Source: a bacterium
GTDB lineage: Bacteria; Spirochaetota; UBA4802; UBA5550
Direction: 5' to 3'
Length of the DNA: 64,000 bases
Assembly: GCA_024224995.1 (NCBI GenBank)
Contig: JAAENB010000323.1
Span: forward strand, 1-64,000
This document shows, piece by piece, positions 44,568 through 53,439 of this stretch. The translations under genes and the position numbers were made by a program. The number at the start of each line of letters is the position of its first letter. Position 1 is the first letter of the stretch. Under the pieces are notes generated by a model that worked only from the letters and a program-made list of their open reading frames with translations, had not been told where the DNA came from and searched no databases.

Positions 44568-45437
44568 TTAAAGAAATACGGTCATTTCTTCCCTGGCTCC
44601 ATATACTTTAAGGGATTTACCGGCTTTTTTCTTAGCGTCTTTTACCATACGGTCAATTTGTTTGTCATCATGATACGGATCATGGTGATACATGTAGAGT
44701 CTCTTAACTCCTGTTTCTTTGCTCAAAGCAACAACTCTTTCAACTGTTGAGTGTCCCCATCCTATCCTGGACGGATATTCCTCCTCCGTATACTGGCAAT
44801 CCGCTATGAGGATATCGGCATTTTCAACCAGGTTGCTGATATTTCTTTTATTAAAACCGGGAATATTCTTATTATCGATTAATTCATTATCCGTGGCATA
44901 AACGAATATTTTTCCTTTGTATTCTATTCTGAAGCCGAATGAAAGGGTGGGGTGCATAAGATACGTGAATTCTATTTTTATATCGTTAATAAAAAAGACA
45001 TTTTCATCCAGATCTTCGAGGTCAATAAAGTCCAGCTTTGCCGCAAGTTCATCAAGACTAACAGGGAAATACTCTTTTTGCATTTGCCCTGCCAGGAGGG
45101 TTTTAATCTCCGAATAAAAGTGTCCGCCATAGATGTGAATGTGCTTGTCTTTCATAAAGATAAGGCTGAAAAAAGGAAATCCCTGTATGTGATCCCAGTG
45201 GGTATGACTGATGAGGAGGTGTAATTCAACAGGGCTGTTTCCAAATTCTTTTACCAGGGACTGGCCCAGGTTTTTAATGCCTGTTCCCGCGTCTATAACC
45301 AGGAGTGTTTCACCACACCGGACTTCAACGCATGAGGTATTCCCCCCATATTTGTTAAATTGTTTCCCCGGAGTTGGTATTGATCCCCGTGCTCCCCAGA
45401 ATTTTATTTGTATATCATGTGAACCTGAACTGCTCAT
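44568..45437 (-). CDS. MBL-fold metallo-hydrolase
   Basis: 289 residues. The metal site motif is H78-x-H80-x-D82-H83 ('HTHWDH'), with further ligands likely in 'YATDNE' and 'GWGHS'. The N-terminus 'IKFWGARGSIPTPGKQFNKYGGNTSC' type layout (with GARGS and GGNTSC) is characteristic of the group of PhnP/RNase Z-like hydrolases that act on phosphodiesters or cyclic nucleotides. The exact substrate is unknown. It is convergent with the lipoprotein gene. Confidence 0.8.
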   Translation of the reverse strand: MSSSGSHDIQIKFWGARGSIPTPGKQFNKYGGNTSCVEVRCGETLLVIDAGTGIKNLGQSLVKEFGNSPVELHLLISHTHWDHIQGFPFFSLIFMKDKHIHIYGGHFYSEIKTLLAGQMQKEYFPVSLDELAAKLDFIDLEDLDENVFFINDIKIEFTYLMHPTLSFGFRIEYKGKIFVYATDNELIDNKNIPGFNKRNISNLVENADILIADCQYTEEEYPSRIGWGHSTVERVVALSKETGVKRLYMYHHDPYHDDKQIDRMVKDAKKKAGKSLKVYGAREEMTVFL

Positions 45438-45525
45438 CGTATGGAATTTCCTGTCAATAGTCTAGTAAACTGAGTTATATTATTATCGGCAGACTGCTTT
45501 AGTTCCTTGAGAGAGCAGCTGAACC

Positions 45526-46044
45526 CTATTTATACTCTACGCGAAAAGAGCCTTTGACTTGAGATGATATTGTTTTTGCGTCTTCACGGATATCAATCCG
45601 TACGATAAATGGTATTTTTTTACAGCAATAGGCATTCGCGGGAAGCGGTTTTTGAAGATCCTGCTTGTAAAAACGCTCCAGGAGGCTTCCTACAAGAGAG
45701 AATCCTGCTATTTTTTTATCAAACATATCAATTCTTTCTGCGGGGAACCGTTCTCCTGTTGCGGGGTTTATAAACCATACAGCAACCCGGTCTTTTTTAA
45801 TTGAACGGTTTATTGAAAAAGCAAAGCAGAGCGTATCTTCTTCGAAATAGATATAATTAAACAGGTCTTTGACTTTCTTTGATTCTCCCTTTTCCCGCTT
45901 AAACGGTTTAAATTTGAAAAGAAGACTTTTAGCTGTTATGTCCCCGTCAATTGAATAGTGAGACCCCAATTGCGCTGATGTTATTGCTAATTCACCGGAG
46001 CAGGCGCAAAAAAGCAATAAACACAAAAAAAAATATCTAAGCAC
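45526..46044 (-). CDS. Small lipoprotein of unknown function
   Basis: 172 residues with a short signal ending at C15 in 'LLFCAC-SGE', the likely lipid-modified cysteine. The mature part is beta-rich, with the pattern 'RVAVWFINPATGERFPAERIDMF'. I recognise no family. Its start overlaps the previous gene by eight bases, so it is co-translated with the unrecognised 314-residue protein. Confidence 0.6.
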   Translation of the reverse strand: MLRYFFLCLLLFCACSGELAITSAQLGSHYSIDGDITAKSLLFKFKPFKREKGESKKVKDLFNYIYFEEDTLCFAFSINRSIKKDRVAVWFINPATGERFPAERIDMFDKKIAGFSLVGSLLERFYKQDLQKPLPANAYCCKKIPFIVRIDIREDAKTISSQVKGSFRVEYK

Positions 46045-46981
46045 AGAATCCTCTCCGGTAAAATCGCCACCAGCCCTTTAAGATGAGCTCTTCATCCCGG
46101 TCAAGGTTAAACCGGTCGAAATAATCTTTGAGTTTTTCCATAAATTCTTCCGTAAAAAAAAGATTTCCGTTCTCTATTTTTAACTCATTGTAAAACCTGT
46201 TATCGAGAGTTTCATCGTCTACAATGGCGGTATATTCTTTGAATTTGCTGTAAAGAAAGAAGAAAACAGGTTCAAAAATATCAACACCCAATTGAACCTC
46301 ACTCTGATCCGGGTAAAGGATATTGAGGCACGCGGTAAAATGATCATACGCGATAAACGGGTAGAGCTTCAGGGAAATGGGGAATATATCAGCACCCAGT
46401 CTGGAAGAAAGGTCCTGGGATATTTCTCCAACATTCAGCTCTTCAAATATGGCAAATGTATGAAAATATTGATCTGATTCTACCTGGACAGCTTCTTTTA
46501 TGCGTATTTCCGTAAAACCGGGTTCCTCGCTTGTGCCGGGGTTTAATTCCGGTATCAATCTTGATTTGTAATAGATCCGGTCTGTGTTGTATGAGGGGTA
46601 GTGGTCGGAATCTCCTTTCTTTATAATATTTGACGAGTCTCCGCTGAATTTAAGATCAATTTTAAACATATGGGTGAATCCGAGATGTTTTCCCGGGTAT
46701 TTTTTTATAAAGTGCAAAGAGTGCTGGTCGGCTGCGGGTCTTCTGTTTTCCAGGAGCTGGTATCCGCATAAGAACTGAGGAATATAGGCGGCCAAATTCC
46801 TGACCATGTCTACGGACAGGTCATAATCGAGTTCTACTGCCGGGATCTTAGGGATCGAAATCCGGCCATCCAGGGTTATAAATTCATTATGAATTATATT
46901 AATAAAGATATCGTTAACTTTGTTTTTATCGTCCGGAGTTAATGAATCCAGTATTTTCTGTATAGCCTTTACAGCATTCAT
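46037..46981 (-). CDS. Unrecognised 314-aa protein
   Basis: I do not recognise this protein. AGAGG precedes the ATG. It has no signal peptide or membrane segment. It is rich in aromatic and acidic residues ('YPSYNTDRIYYKSRLIPEL', 'EEFMEKLKDYFDRFNLDRDEE') and looks globular. The eight-base overlap with the downstream lipoprotein gene suggests a functional link. Confidence 0.55.
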   Translation of the reverse strand: MNAVKAIQKILDSLTPDDKNKVNDIFINIIHNEFITLDGRISIPKIPAVELDYDLSVDMVRNLAAYIPQFLCGYQLLENRRPAADQHSLHFIKKYPGKHLGFTHMFKIDLKFSGDSSNIIKKGDSDHYPSYNTDRIYYKSRLIPELNPGTSEEPGFTEIRIKEAVQVESDQYFHTFAIFEELNVGEISQDLSSRLGADIFPISLKLYPFIAYDHFTACLNILYPDQSEVQLGVDIFEPVFFFLYSKFKEYTAIVDDETLDNRFYNELKIENGNLFFTEEFMEKLKDYFDRFNLDRDEELILKGWWRFYRRGFCA

Positions 46982-47114
46982 TTGAACCTCTATAAAAATT
47001 AAGGAAAATTAAGAATTAAATGCACCGTGGAATTATATCCTGTTATTTTATAAAGTCAAGAATATATTTTTTTCGAGCAGCCGGTAAAAAATCTTAAAAA
47101 AAATCCTGTTTCTC

Positions 47115-47143
47115 TTGACAAACGGTCTGGTTCGTATTAAGAT
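47115..47143 (+). promoter_or_regulatory. Promoter for the cheD-HDOD genes
   Basis: TTGACA (47115-47120) and TAAGAT (47138-47143) with a 17-base spacer, 85 bases before the cheD start. Confidence 0.65.
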
Positions 47144-47228
47144 TCGGTTAATCTTGCGGCTGTGGCAACACAGTTACTTGATCTTTTTATTATCAGCTTA
47201 AATCTTAAACAGGATTTGCAGGATTGCT

Positions 47229-47714
47229 ATGGACAAAACATTAATTAACGTTGGAGTTGCGCAGGTTAAGATTGGTGCGAACCCGTCAATATTGCGTACA
47301 ATTCTTGGAAGCTGTATTGGTATTTGTATTTTCGACAGGATGAAAAAAATTGGCGGACTGGCGCATATACTGCTGCCGAACGATACCACGAACGGCGCTC
47401 AACCGGAAAAATATGCTGATACTGCTATTCCGCTACTGGTTAAGAGACTTGTTAAAGAAGGGGCAAAAAAAGAATACCTTTCGGCAAAAATAGCCGGAGG
47501 TGCGTCAATGTTCAAATTTGCGTCAAATCTTTCCCTTGGCCAAATAGGTAATCGAAATATAGAAGAGACAAAAAAATCTCTGGAGGCTCTAGGTATTCCT
47601 CTTCTTGAAGAAGATGTTGGAGGAAACGTGGGAAGAGTAATAGACCTGTTCCTTGATGATGGCCATCTCAAGGTTAAAGCAGCAGGTCAAGAAAAAATCT
47701 ACTACAAGGTTTAA
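47229..47714 (+). CDS. cheD: Chemoreceptor glutamine deamidase CheD
   Basis: 161 residues. The catalytic cysteine is C29 in 'TILGSCIGICIFD' and the histidine is H46 in 'LAHILLP', the usual Cys-His pair. CheD deamidates glutamines of chemoreceptors and interacts with CheC. It indicates chemotaxis in this organism although no other che genes are here. The HDOD gene begins 22 bases downstream, probably in the same transcript. Confidence 0.92.
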   Translation: MDKTLINVGVAQVKIGANPSILRTILGSCIGICIFDRMKKIGGLAHILLPNDTTNGAQPEKYADTAIPLLVKRLVKEGAKKEYLSAKIAGGASMFKFASNLSLGQIGNRNIEETKKSLEALGIPLLEEDVGGNVGRVIDLFLDDGHLKVKAAGQEKIYYKV

Positions 47715-47736
47715 CTATTTCCCTGGAGAAAATGAT

Positions 47737-48597
47737 ATGAATGTACAGATAAAACAGAGAATTGAACAAATAATCAGTAATATCGCTTCTCTCCCGGCAA
47801 TACCGGAGGTGGCGAGCAAAGTGATAAATATGGTCAATGACCCGGATATCTCTATCAAAAAGGTTGGTGAAGAGATCTCAAAAGATCAGTCAATGACTAC
47901 TAATTTACTTAAATTATGTAATTCCGCTTATTTCAGTAAAGGGAAAGAAATTACCTCTGTTGAAAGAGCTATTGTTACTCTTGGCCTCAAAGAAGTAAAA
48001 GATATTGTTATGGTTATTGCCACGAAACCGGTCCTTAACAAGTTTGTTATCGGTTACGACCTGGGCAAAGGCGATCTCTGGAAGCAGGGTCTTGTTGTTT
48101 CCGCCACCGCGAAAAAGATAGCTCTTCTCAAAAAGAGAAAAGATGTTGCTGATGTTGTTTTTACCGGCGGCATCATCCACAATGTGGGAAAAGTTGTTCT
48201 GGCGCTTTTTGTACAGAGTACTTTTAAAGAGATCCTTGATGCGGTGACGACCAAAAGTATTCCTTTTACAACTGCCGAAAGAGAAATTATGGGTTTTAGC
48301 CACCAGGAAGTTGGTGAAGCGATCCTGAACAACTGGAAATTTCCTGAAGTTCTTAGAACCATTGTCCGGTATTACCAGGAGCCTGAACTCGCGCCGGATC
48401 AATACAAGTTTGAAGTCGCTGCCGTGCATATTGCGGACGCCCTCAGTATTATGGCCGGAATTGGGATTGGTAGTGACGGTTTGTACCACCAGCTCAATGA
48501 AGAGGCTATTAAAACTGTTGGTTTAAAAGAAGCGGAAATTGAAGATCTTTTTGCTAAAATTCCCGAAACGCTAAAGCAGGTTAGAGACCTTATTTAA
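47737..48597 (+). CDS. HDOD-domain signalling protein
   Basis: 286 residues from the ATG at 47737, with TGGAGA upstream. The HDOD domain spans about residues 15-215: 'LPAIPEVASKVINMVNDPD', 'SMTTNLLKLCNSAYF', 'VERAIVTLGLKEVKDIV', 'FTGGIIHNVGKVVLALF'. The HD-type pair is altered to 'IHN', so phosphohydrolase activity is not expected, as is normal for HDOD. These proteins act in regulatory complexes. It lies between cheD and a zinc-ribbon gene. Confidence 0.88.
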   Translation: MNVQIKQRIEQIISNIASLPAIPEVASKVINMVNDPDISIKKVGEEISKDQSMTTNLLKLCNSAYFSKGKEITSVERAIVTLGLKEVKDIVMVIATKPVLNKFVIGYDLGKGDLWKQGLVVSATAKKIALLKKRKDVADVVFTGGIIHNVGKVVLALFVQSTFKEILDAVTTKSIPFTTAEREIMGFSHQEVGEAILNNWKFPEVLRTIVRYYQEPELAPDQYKFEVAAVHIADALSIMAGIGIGSDGLYHQLNEEAIKTVGLKEAEIEDLFAKIPETLKQVRDLI

Positions 48598-48617
48598 AGT
48601 CTGTCTCCCGGTTATGT

Positions 48618-49001
48618 ATGTTTTTAATTAAGCCCTGCCCTTCGTGCGGAAAAAAGCTCAGGTTTCCTGTTGATAAAGGGAAAGTACGGGTGAAGTGTGT
48701 CTGCGGGCATAGTTTTATCGCCGATCCCGATGACACTTCCATCTATTCCGATTCTAAGTTTGATATTAAAGATAAGAAGGCCAAACAAGGCCCCTCTCTA
48801 TTTGATTCCCTTTCCGCGAAAATCTCCGGGATTAATTTTGATGATATCAAGAAGAAGCTGATTACTGAATTCCTGGAAACAAAATATAAACTTCAGAATT
48901 TTAAGCTTCTTCCGGTCTCTGAGCAGCGGGTTGTTTTGTTTAAGGTTTTTGCTGCCGCAGTTGTTGGTCTGGGATTGATTATGTTGTTGAGGATGCTTTA
49001 G
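48618..49001 (+). CDS. Zinc-ribbon protein with C-terminal membrane anchor
   Basis: 127 residues. The N-terminal zinc ribbon is 'CPSCGKKLRFP' with 'VKCVCGHSF'. A charged linker (40-95) follows, and a single hydrophobic helix 'VFAAAVVGLGLIMLLRML' ends the protein. It is probably tail-anchored with a cytoplasmic metal-binding head. The role is unknown. It follows the HDOD gene by about 20 bases and is closed by a terminator. Confidence 0.7.
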   Translation: MFLIKPCPSCGKKLRFPVDKGKVRVKCVCGHSFIADPDDTSIYSDSKFDIKDKKAKQGPSLFDSLSAKISGINFDDIKKKLITEFLETKYKLQNFKLLPVSEQRVVLFKVFAAAVVGLGLIMLLRML

Positions 49002-49014
49002 GTTTTATTTTTTT

Positions 49015-49049
49015 ATCCTGCAGGAGTCATTGCTCCGGCAGGATTTTTA
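49015..49049 (+). terminator. Terminator after the zinc-ribbon gene
   Basis: ATCCTGC (49015-49021) pairs with GCAGGAT (49038-49044), with an inner GGAG/CTCC stem, followed by a short T-run. It ends the cheD-HDOD-zinc ribbon transcript. Confidence 0.7.
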
Positions 49050-49060
49050 TGCATGTTAGA

Positions 49061-49963
49061 TTAATTTATCTGTATTAAGCTGCCGCCTTGCCAGTAATAG
49101 TCGCCTGTCAAAGTTTTTGAGTGTCCCCCTGAAACAGTACAGGTTCTGCCACTGGCTTCATTATTGTATCCTCCCGAGACACTGGTTTCAGCAAAGGTGG
49201 ACCTATTATAGTGGCCTCCACTAACAGTGGAACTGCTCCCGCTGGCTATATTATCATAACCTCCGGAAATACTGGATCCTGAACCGCTTGCAGTATTTAC
49301 CTGGCCTCCGGTCACGGTAGCAAAATCAGCACTAGCCGTATTAGCATTACCACCAATTGTACCTGCATAGTTTCCATTAACAGTATTGCTATATCCACCA
49401 ATCGCGCAGGCATACCATCCACTAATACTATTCATATTTCCGGTTACAATCCCACTATAAGAAGAAAAATTACTCTGGTAACCCATAACAATATTATGAG
49501 AACCGGTTCGGTCGTCTCCGCTCCCCCGCAATTCATTATACCCAATAACCAGGTTCCCAAGACCATTCACTGTCCCGGTGGTGGAACCTGAACCACTGAC
49601 GATCTGAACATTCACACCGCTGAAAATAATATCATTTGAACTGCGGGAAACTCCCTGGAAGGTGTTATTTAGAGCAGTGACATCGGCTTGAAGGGCTGTT
49701 GTCGTTGTCTGAACATTGTTGATTATATCAGCACTGACTAAAAGGGTGCTGTAATCCTGTTTTAAGCTGGCAAATTCGGCTTCAAGAGCAGCATTTTTTG
49801 CTTCAAGAGCTGAAATTTTATTATACATGTCGGAAAAACTGAAATCGGAATCTGAATTGCTTGATGAGCTTGAACCCTGGGTAAGACCGGCCTCACATCC
49901 GGAAAAACCGAGTATTGACGTTATAATCAGTGTAGATACTGTAAGACTTAAATATTTTTTCAT
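49061..49963 (-). CDS. Lipoprotein with coiled coil and YadA-head-like repeats
   Basis: 300 residues. The lipobox ends at C23 ('GFSGC'), followed by a Ser-rich linker. A coiled coil covers about 45-105 ('ISALEAKNAALEAEFASLK', 'ALQADVTALNNTF'). From about 135 a run of 14- to 15-residue repeats begins, with the pattern 'VSGGxxNxASGxxxT' ('SISGGYDNIASGSSST', 'SVSGGYNNEASGRTCT'). This matches the left-handed beta-roll of YadA-like adhesin heads. Here there is no C-terminal membrane anchor; a lipid anchor replaces it. A trimeric surface fibre is plausible but inferred. Confidence 0.75.
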   Translation of the reverse strand: MKKYLSLTVSTLIITSILGFSGCEAGLTQGSSSSSNSDSDFSFSDMYNKISALEAKNAALEAEFASLKQDYSTLLVSADIINNVQTTTTALQADVTALNNTFQGVSRSSNDIIFSGVNVQIVSGSGSTTGTVNGLGNLVIGYNELRGSGDDRTGSHNIVMGYQSNFSSYSGIVTGNMNSISGWYACAIGGYSNTVNGNYAGTIGGNANTASADFATVTGGQVNTASGSGSSISGGYDNIASGSSSTVSGGHYNRSTFAETSVSGGYNNEASGRTCTVSGGHSKTLTGDYYWQGGSLIQIN

Positions 49964-50158
49964 TAGCTTTCTCCATTAGCTGTAATAAATTGGGTAAGGT
50001 TGGGTTTGCTGTTTAAAAATACACAATTTTTTCATTTGCGGCAAGCAAATGGGAATGAACGCCACCTGGGGGGGAATGAACAACAGTATTTTTGTATTTT
50101 TTTAATTTATATAAAAAATGCTTAACAAAATACCAGCTATATGGCTCTGTAACCAATT

Positions 50159-51109
50159 ATGACCTATACAATTAACAACACAAGCTCATACCACATAAAC
50201 GAGATGGAGACCCTGGGCTGGGAACTGACTGTATGCAATTCCCTGGAACCGGAGAAAAGTCCCTGCAGGGATATCCTGAATAAGAGCGAAACCTATGGAA
50301 ACCTGCTCTATAATTATCTCAGTGAGATAATTGACCTGGCAGGAGTCCGCTCTGTTCTTGAGGTCGGCGGCGGATACGGGTATATTACAAGGGACTTTTT
50401 GCGAAGAAACCCCAAACTTAAGGCATCCATGCTTGATATTTCCCCTTATTTACTGGAAAAACAGAAAGAAACCCTTACCGAAAGCGGTCTTATCCCCGGA
50501 AGTGATATCAGTTTTATTGAAAAAGACTTTTTTCTTACGGAGAACAGCTTTCTAAAAGAGTTTGATATGGCTCTTTTAAACGAGAATATTGGAGATTTTC
50601 CAACAATTACGGGAATTGATCGGGAGGAGAAGAATCCTGATACGATTATCAGCAAGATTCAAAAGCTCATTAAAACATATGATTTTAGTTTTGATGATAT
50701 TACCGATAAAAATTCTTTAATAAATATTAATACCGGGGCCATAGAGGCAGTGGAAAAGCTTTGTACTGCCGGAATATCGAATATATTTATAAGCGAGCAT
50801 AGCTGCGAAGCCTGTACCCCTGAAGAATATGCCGGAAAACTGGATATTGTTCCAACAGGAAACCCTGAGAGAATCTCCTTAAAAGGGCACGATGAATATA
50901 CAATAAAATTCTCTTTTCTTGAGCAGGTAGCAAAGAGTTTTGGCTACAGTGTGAAACGGGGTCAGTTTGCCGATTTTATTAAATTTGACCTTACTCCAAA
51001 GTTGAACTTTATCCTCACATCGCATTCCGAAAAGGATGAACATGAGATAATTCGGCAATTTGTTGATGATATTTTTAAATATGAGTATTTGGTTTTGATG
51101 AGACTGTAG
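50159..51109 (+). CDS. SAM-dependent methyltransferase (class I)
   Basis: 316 residues. The SAM-binding motif I 'VLEVGGGYGYITRDF' begins at 66, with 'LKASMLDISPYLLEKQ' as the acidic motif II. The C-terminal half is a distinct alpha/beta domain ending 'EYLVLMRL'. The substrate is not evident. The leader contains two copies of GGGAATGAAC and a run of seven G bases. No clear operon partner; the REP-like repeats and ruvA follow. Confidence 0.7.
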   Translation: MTYTINNTSSYHINEMETLGWELTVCNSLEPEKSPCRDILNKSETYGNLLYNYLSEIIDLAGVRSVLEVGGGYGYITRDFLRRNPKLKASMLDISPYLLEKQKETLTESGLIPGSDISFIEKDFFLTENSFLKEFDMALLNENIGDFPTITGIDREEKNPDTIISKIQKLIKTYDFSFDDITDKNSLININTGAIEAVEKLCTAGISNIFISEHSCEACTPEEYAGKLDIVPTGNPERISLKGHDEYTIKFSFLEQVAKSFGYSVKRGQFADFIKFDLTPKLNFILTSHSEKDEHEIIRQFVDDIFKYEYLVLMRL

Positions 51110-51120
51110 TTAAGCCGGGT

Positions 51121-51136
51121 CTTCGGCTCCGCTCAG
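51121..51136. repeat. 16-bp dispersed repeat, copy B (REP-like)
   Basis: CTTCGGCTCCGCTCAG is the exact reverse complement of 1458-1473. It lies 11 bases after the methyltransferase stop and 45 bases before the hairpin element at 51182. Confidence 0.5.
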
Positions 51137-51181
51137 ACACCGGCTGGCCGGGAAAAATACGGAAGAAACTGTGGTGATACC

Positions 51182-51261
51182 GGGGTCTGTTTTACGAAGA
51201 TGCTCCGGGCAAGGGCTTGGTTCTGAGAGACGTTGCACTGCAACGTCTCAAAACAGACCCC
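51182..51261. repeat. 80-bp element with 12-bp terminal inverted repeats
   Basis: GGGGTCTGTTTT (51182-51193) and its complement (51250-51261) bound the element. Inside, GAGACGTTGCA (51227-51237) and its complement (51239-51249) form a 23-bp palindrome abutting the right end. It lies in the ruvA leader and looks like a small non-coding mobile or REP-type element. Confidence 0.6.
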
Positions 51262-51293
51262 CTATTGAAAAAGAGTTTCTTGAGAGGAAAAAC

Positions 51294-51878
51294 ATGATAG
51301 CAAAATTAACCGGAAAAATAGACGAGCTAAAACCCACGGAACTTATTCTTGATGTGGGAGGAGTAGGGTATGAGCTCAGAATCCCTTTCACTACCTATGA
51401 AAAAATACAGCACGAGAAAAAAATAACCCTCTATGTATACACTCTTCACAAGGAAGACCGTCTGGAATTGTACGGGTTTTCTACAGAAGAGGATAAACGC
51501 ATATTCACGATTTTGCTGAATATAAGCGGAATAGGCCCATCAATGGGCTTGTCTCTTCTCTCGGGAATTTCAATAGAGAGGCTTGTAGACTCAGTCAAGA
51601 CCGATAACACTGCGTTACTGGTAAAAATCCCCGGCATAGGAAAATCGAAAGCGGAGAAACTGATCTTTGAGCTCAAGCGAAAGATCAAAAAACTTGAGGA
51701 ATTTGCCGGAACAACAAGCGAAAAGACCTCGCCGGGAAATGACGCGGTAGAGGCGCTTGTCTCCCTGGGTTTTGATGAAGCAAAAGCCTATACAATAGTA
51801 GGGGATATTCTTAAAAAGAACCCTGAAGGGGCTATTGAATTTGTAATAAAAGAAGCATTGAAATTTTTATCCGCGTAG
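51294..51878 (+). CDS. ruvA: Holliday junction DNA helicase subunit RuvA
   Basis: 194 residues from the ATG at 51294, with GAGAGGA upstream; an in-frame extension to 51171 runs through repeat DNA and is not a real start. The OB-fold domain 'MIAKLTGKIDELKPTELILD', the helix-hairpin-helix motifs 'LLNISGIGPSMGLSLLS' and 'LVKIPGIGKSKAEKLIFEL', and the C-terminal domain 'EALVSLGFDEAKAYTIV' are all present. RuvA binds Holliday junctions and loads RuvB. ruvB is not in the window, and ruvC is at 15188. Confidence 0.95.
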   Translation: MIAKLTGKIDELKPTELILDVGGVGYELRIPFTTYEKIQHEKKITLYVYTLHKEDRLELYGFSTEEDKRIFTILLNISGIGPSMGLSLLSGISIERLVDSVKTDNTALLVKIPGIGKSKAEKLIFELKRKIKKLEEFAGTTSEKTSPGNDAVEALVSLGFDEAKAYTIVGDILKKNPEGAIEFVIKEALKFLSA

Positions 51879-51980
51879 ATCATTCCGGCTAAAAACCTGA
51901 TTGTAGTTGACAAAAATAAATATTTTTTCACCATTTAGTACATAAAAACAAAAAACAAAAAACAAGAAATGGAGAATGAT

Positions 51981-53393
51981 ATGGCAGAGTCACCGGATCC
52001 ATCAGGTTCACCAGGTCCAAAAAGAGAACAATGGGGAACAAAAATAGGGTTTGTTTTCGCGGCAGCAGGTTCCGCAGTTGGGCTTGGAAATATATGGAAA
52101 TTTCCTTATGAAACAGGAAATCACGGCGGAGCAGCGTATGTGTTGATTTACCTTGTATTTGTGATTCTTCTCGGGCTGCCGATTATGATGTCTGAGCTGC
52201 TTATAGGAAGGCGTACAAGAAAAGACCCTGTTGGGGCTTTTAAGACCATGTTTGAAGGAAAATCATGGACATGGGTAGGCTATCTTGGCGTGCTTTCCGG
52301 TTTTTTTATACTTTCTTTTTATAGCGTTGTAGGCGGCTGGACCCTGGGATATATCATAAAAAGTATACAGGGAGTAGTTTCTTCTATTAAAGATGTTAGC
52401 GTTGCCAAAGCAACATTTGATAATTTTGCAGCCAGCCCGTTGGAGGCTCTCGGCTATCATTTCCTTTTCATTAGCTTTTGTGTCCTCATTGTAATCTGGG
52501 GGATTAAGAATGGAATAGAGCGATGGAGCAAATTTCTGATGCCTCTTCTTTTTGTGCTGCTCTTTGTTCTTATTGTAAAAGGATTTACAATGGAAGGAGG
52601 GATGAAAGGGGTAAAATTCCTGTTGTATCCTGACTTTTCTCTCATAAGACCGGGCTCTATTAAGTCTGCCCTGGGTCATTCATTTTTTACCCTGAGCCTG
52701 GGGATGGGAGCAATGATAACCTATGGAAGTTATCTTTCAAAGAAGGATAATATTCTTAGTTCCGGTACATATATAGTTGGCCTTGATACGTTAATTGCTA
52801 TCCTGGCAGGACTTGCTATTTTCCCTGCTGTATTTGCCATGAATATGCCGCCTTCCGGAGGTCCCGGACTTATTTTTCATGTCATTCCCGCGGTATTCGG
52901 CAATATGGAATATGGAATGGTCTTTTCGATTATATTTTTTACTCTTCTTTTTATTGCGGCCCTTACCTCGGGAATGTCATTGCTTGAGGTTGTGGCGGCC
53001 TATATAATTGATGAAAAAGGATGGAAGCGGCCAAAAGCTGTTATTATTTTTGGGATAATTATTTTTATATTGGGCATTCCTTCGGCTCTTTCTTTTGGTC
53101 CAATAGAAGAGGTTAAAATATTTTTTGGACAGAATTTCTTTGGTTTTATGGAAAAACTGACGGCAATTTACATGCTTCCCATCGGCGGGTTTTTTATAGC
53201 TATTGCTCTTGCATGGTCATTCGGCACAAAAAACGCGGTTCAGGAGTTGAATGAAGACCCAAAAGTGGGTTTTATTAAGAAAGCATGGATGTTTATATTA
53301 AAGTACATCTCACCAACAGTGCTCCTCATATTCTTCACTTTTACCATATTAGAGATGATTTTTCCGGAGTTTTTCAAAGAATTTTTCAAATAA
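51981..53393 (+). CDS. Sodium-dependent (NSS/SNF) transporter
   Basis: 470 residues. The ATG at 51981 has GGAGA six bases upstream; an ATG at 51969 is in frame. Twelve transmembrane helices, with the family's helix-1 motif 'AAGSAVGLGNIWKFPYETG' (sodium and substrate site), and 'FFTLSLGMGAMITYGSYL' for helix 6. NSS members import amino acids or related solutes with sodium. The substrate is not readable from sequence. A terminator shared with the convergent kinase gene follows. Confidence 0.9.
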   Translation: MAESPDPSGSPGPKREQWGTKIGFVFAAAGSAVGLGNIWKFPYETGNHGGAAYVLIYLVFVILLGLPIMMSELLIGRRTRKDPVGAFKTMFEGKSWTWVGYLGVLSGFFILSFYSVVGGWTLGYIIKSIQGVVSSIKDVSVAKATFDNFAASPLEALGYHFLFISFCVLIVIWGIKNGIERWSKFLMPLLFVLLFVLIVKGFTMEGGMKGVKFLLYPDFSLIRPGSIKSALGHSFFTLSLGMGAMITYGSYLSKKDNILSSGTYIVGLDTLIAILAGLAIFPAVFAMNMPPSGGPGLIFHVIPAVFGNMEYGMVFSIIFFTLLFIAALTSGMSLLEVVAAYIIDEKGWKRPKAVIIFGIIIFILGIPSALSFGPIEEVKIFFGQNFFGFMEKLTAIYMLPIGGFFIAIALAWSFGTKNAVQELNEDPKVGFIKKAWMFILKYISPTVLLIFFTFTILEMIFPEFFKEFFK

Positions 53394-53400
53394 TATTAGA

Positions 53401-53439
53401 AAAAGAGTGTAAACAGCAGCGCCTGTTTGCACTCTTTTT
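53401..53439. terminator. Bidirectional terminator between NSS transporter and hybrid kinase genes
   Basis: AAAAGAGTGTAAACAG (53401-53416) pairs with CTGTTTGCACTCTTTT (53423-53438) with one wobble position, with A- and T-runs outside. It can stop both convergent transcripts. Confidence 0.8.

Noticed and set aside
51171..51293. N-terminal extension of RuvA
   Set aside because: The in-frame upstream codons run through the hairpin repeat element, while the ATG at 51294 has a ribosome site and gives the canonical MIAKLTG start.
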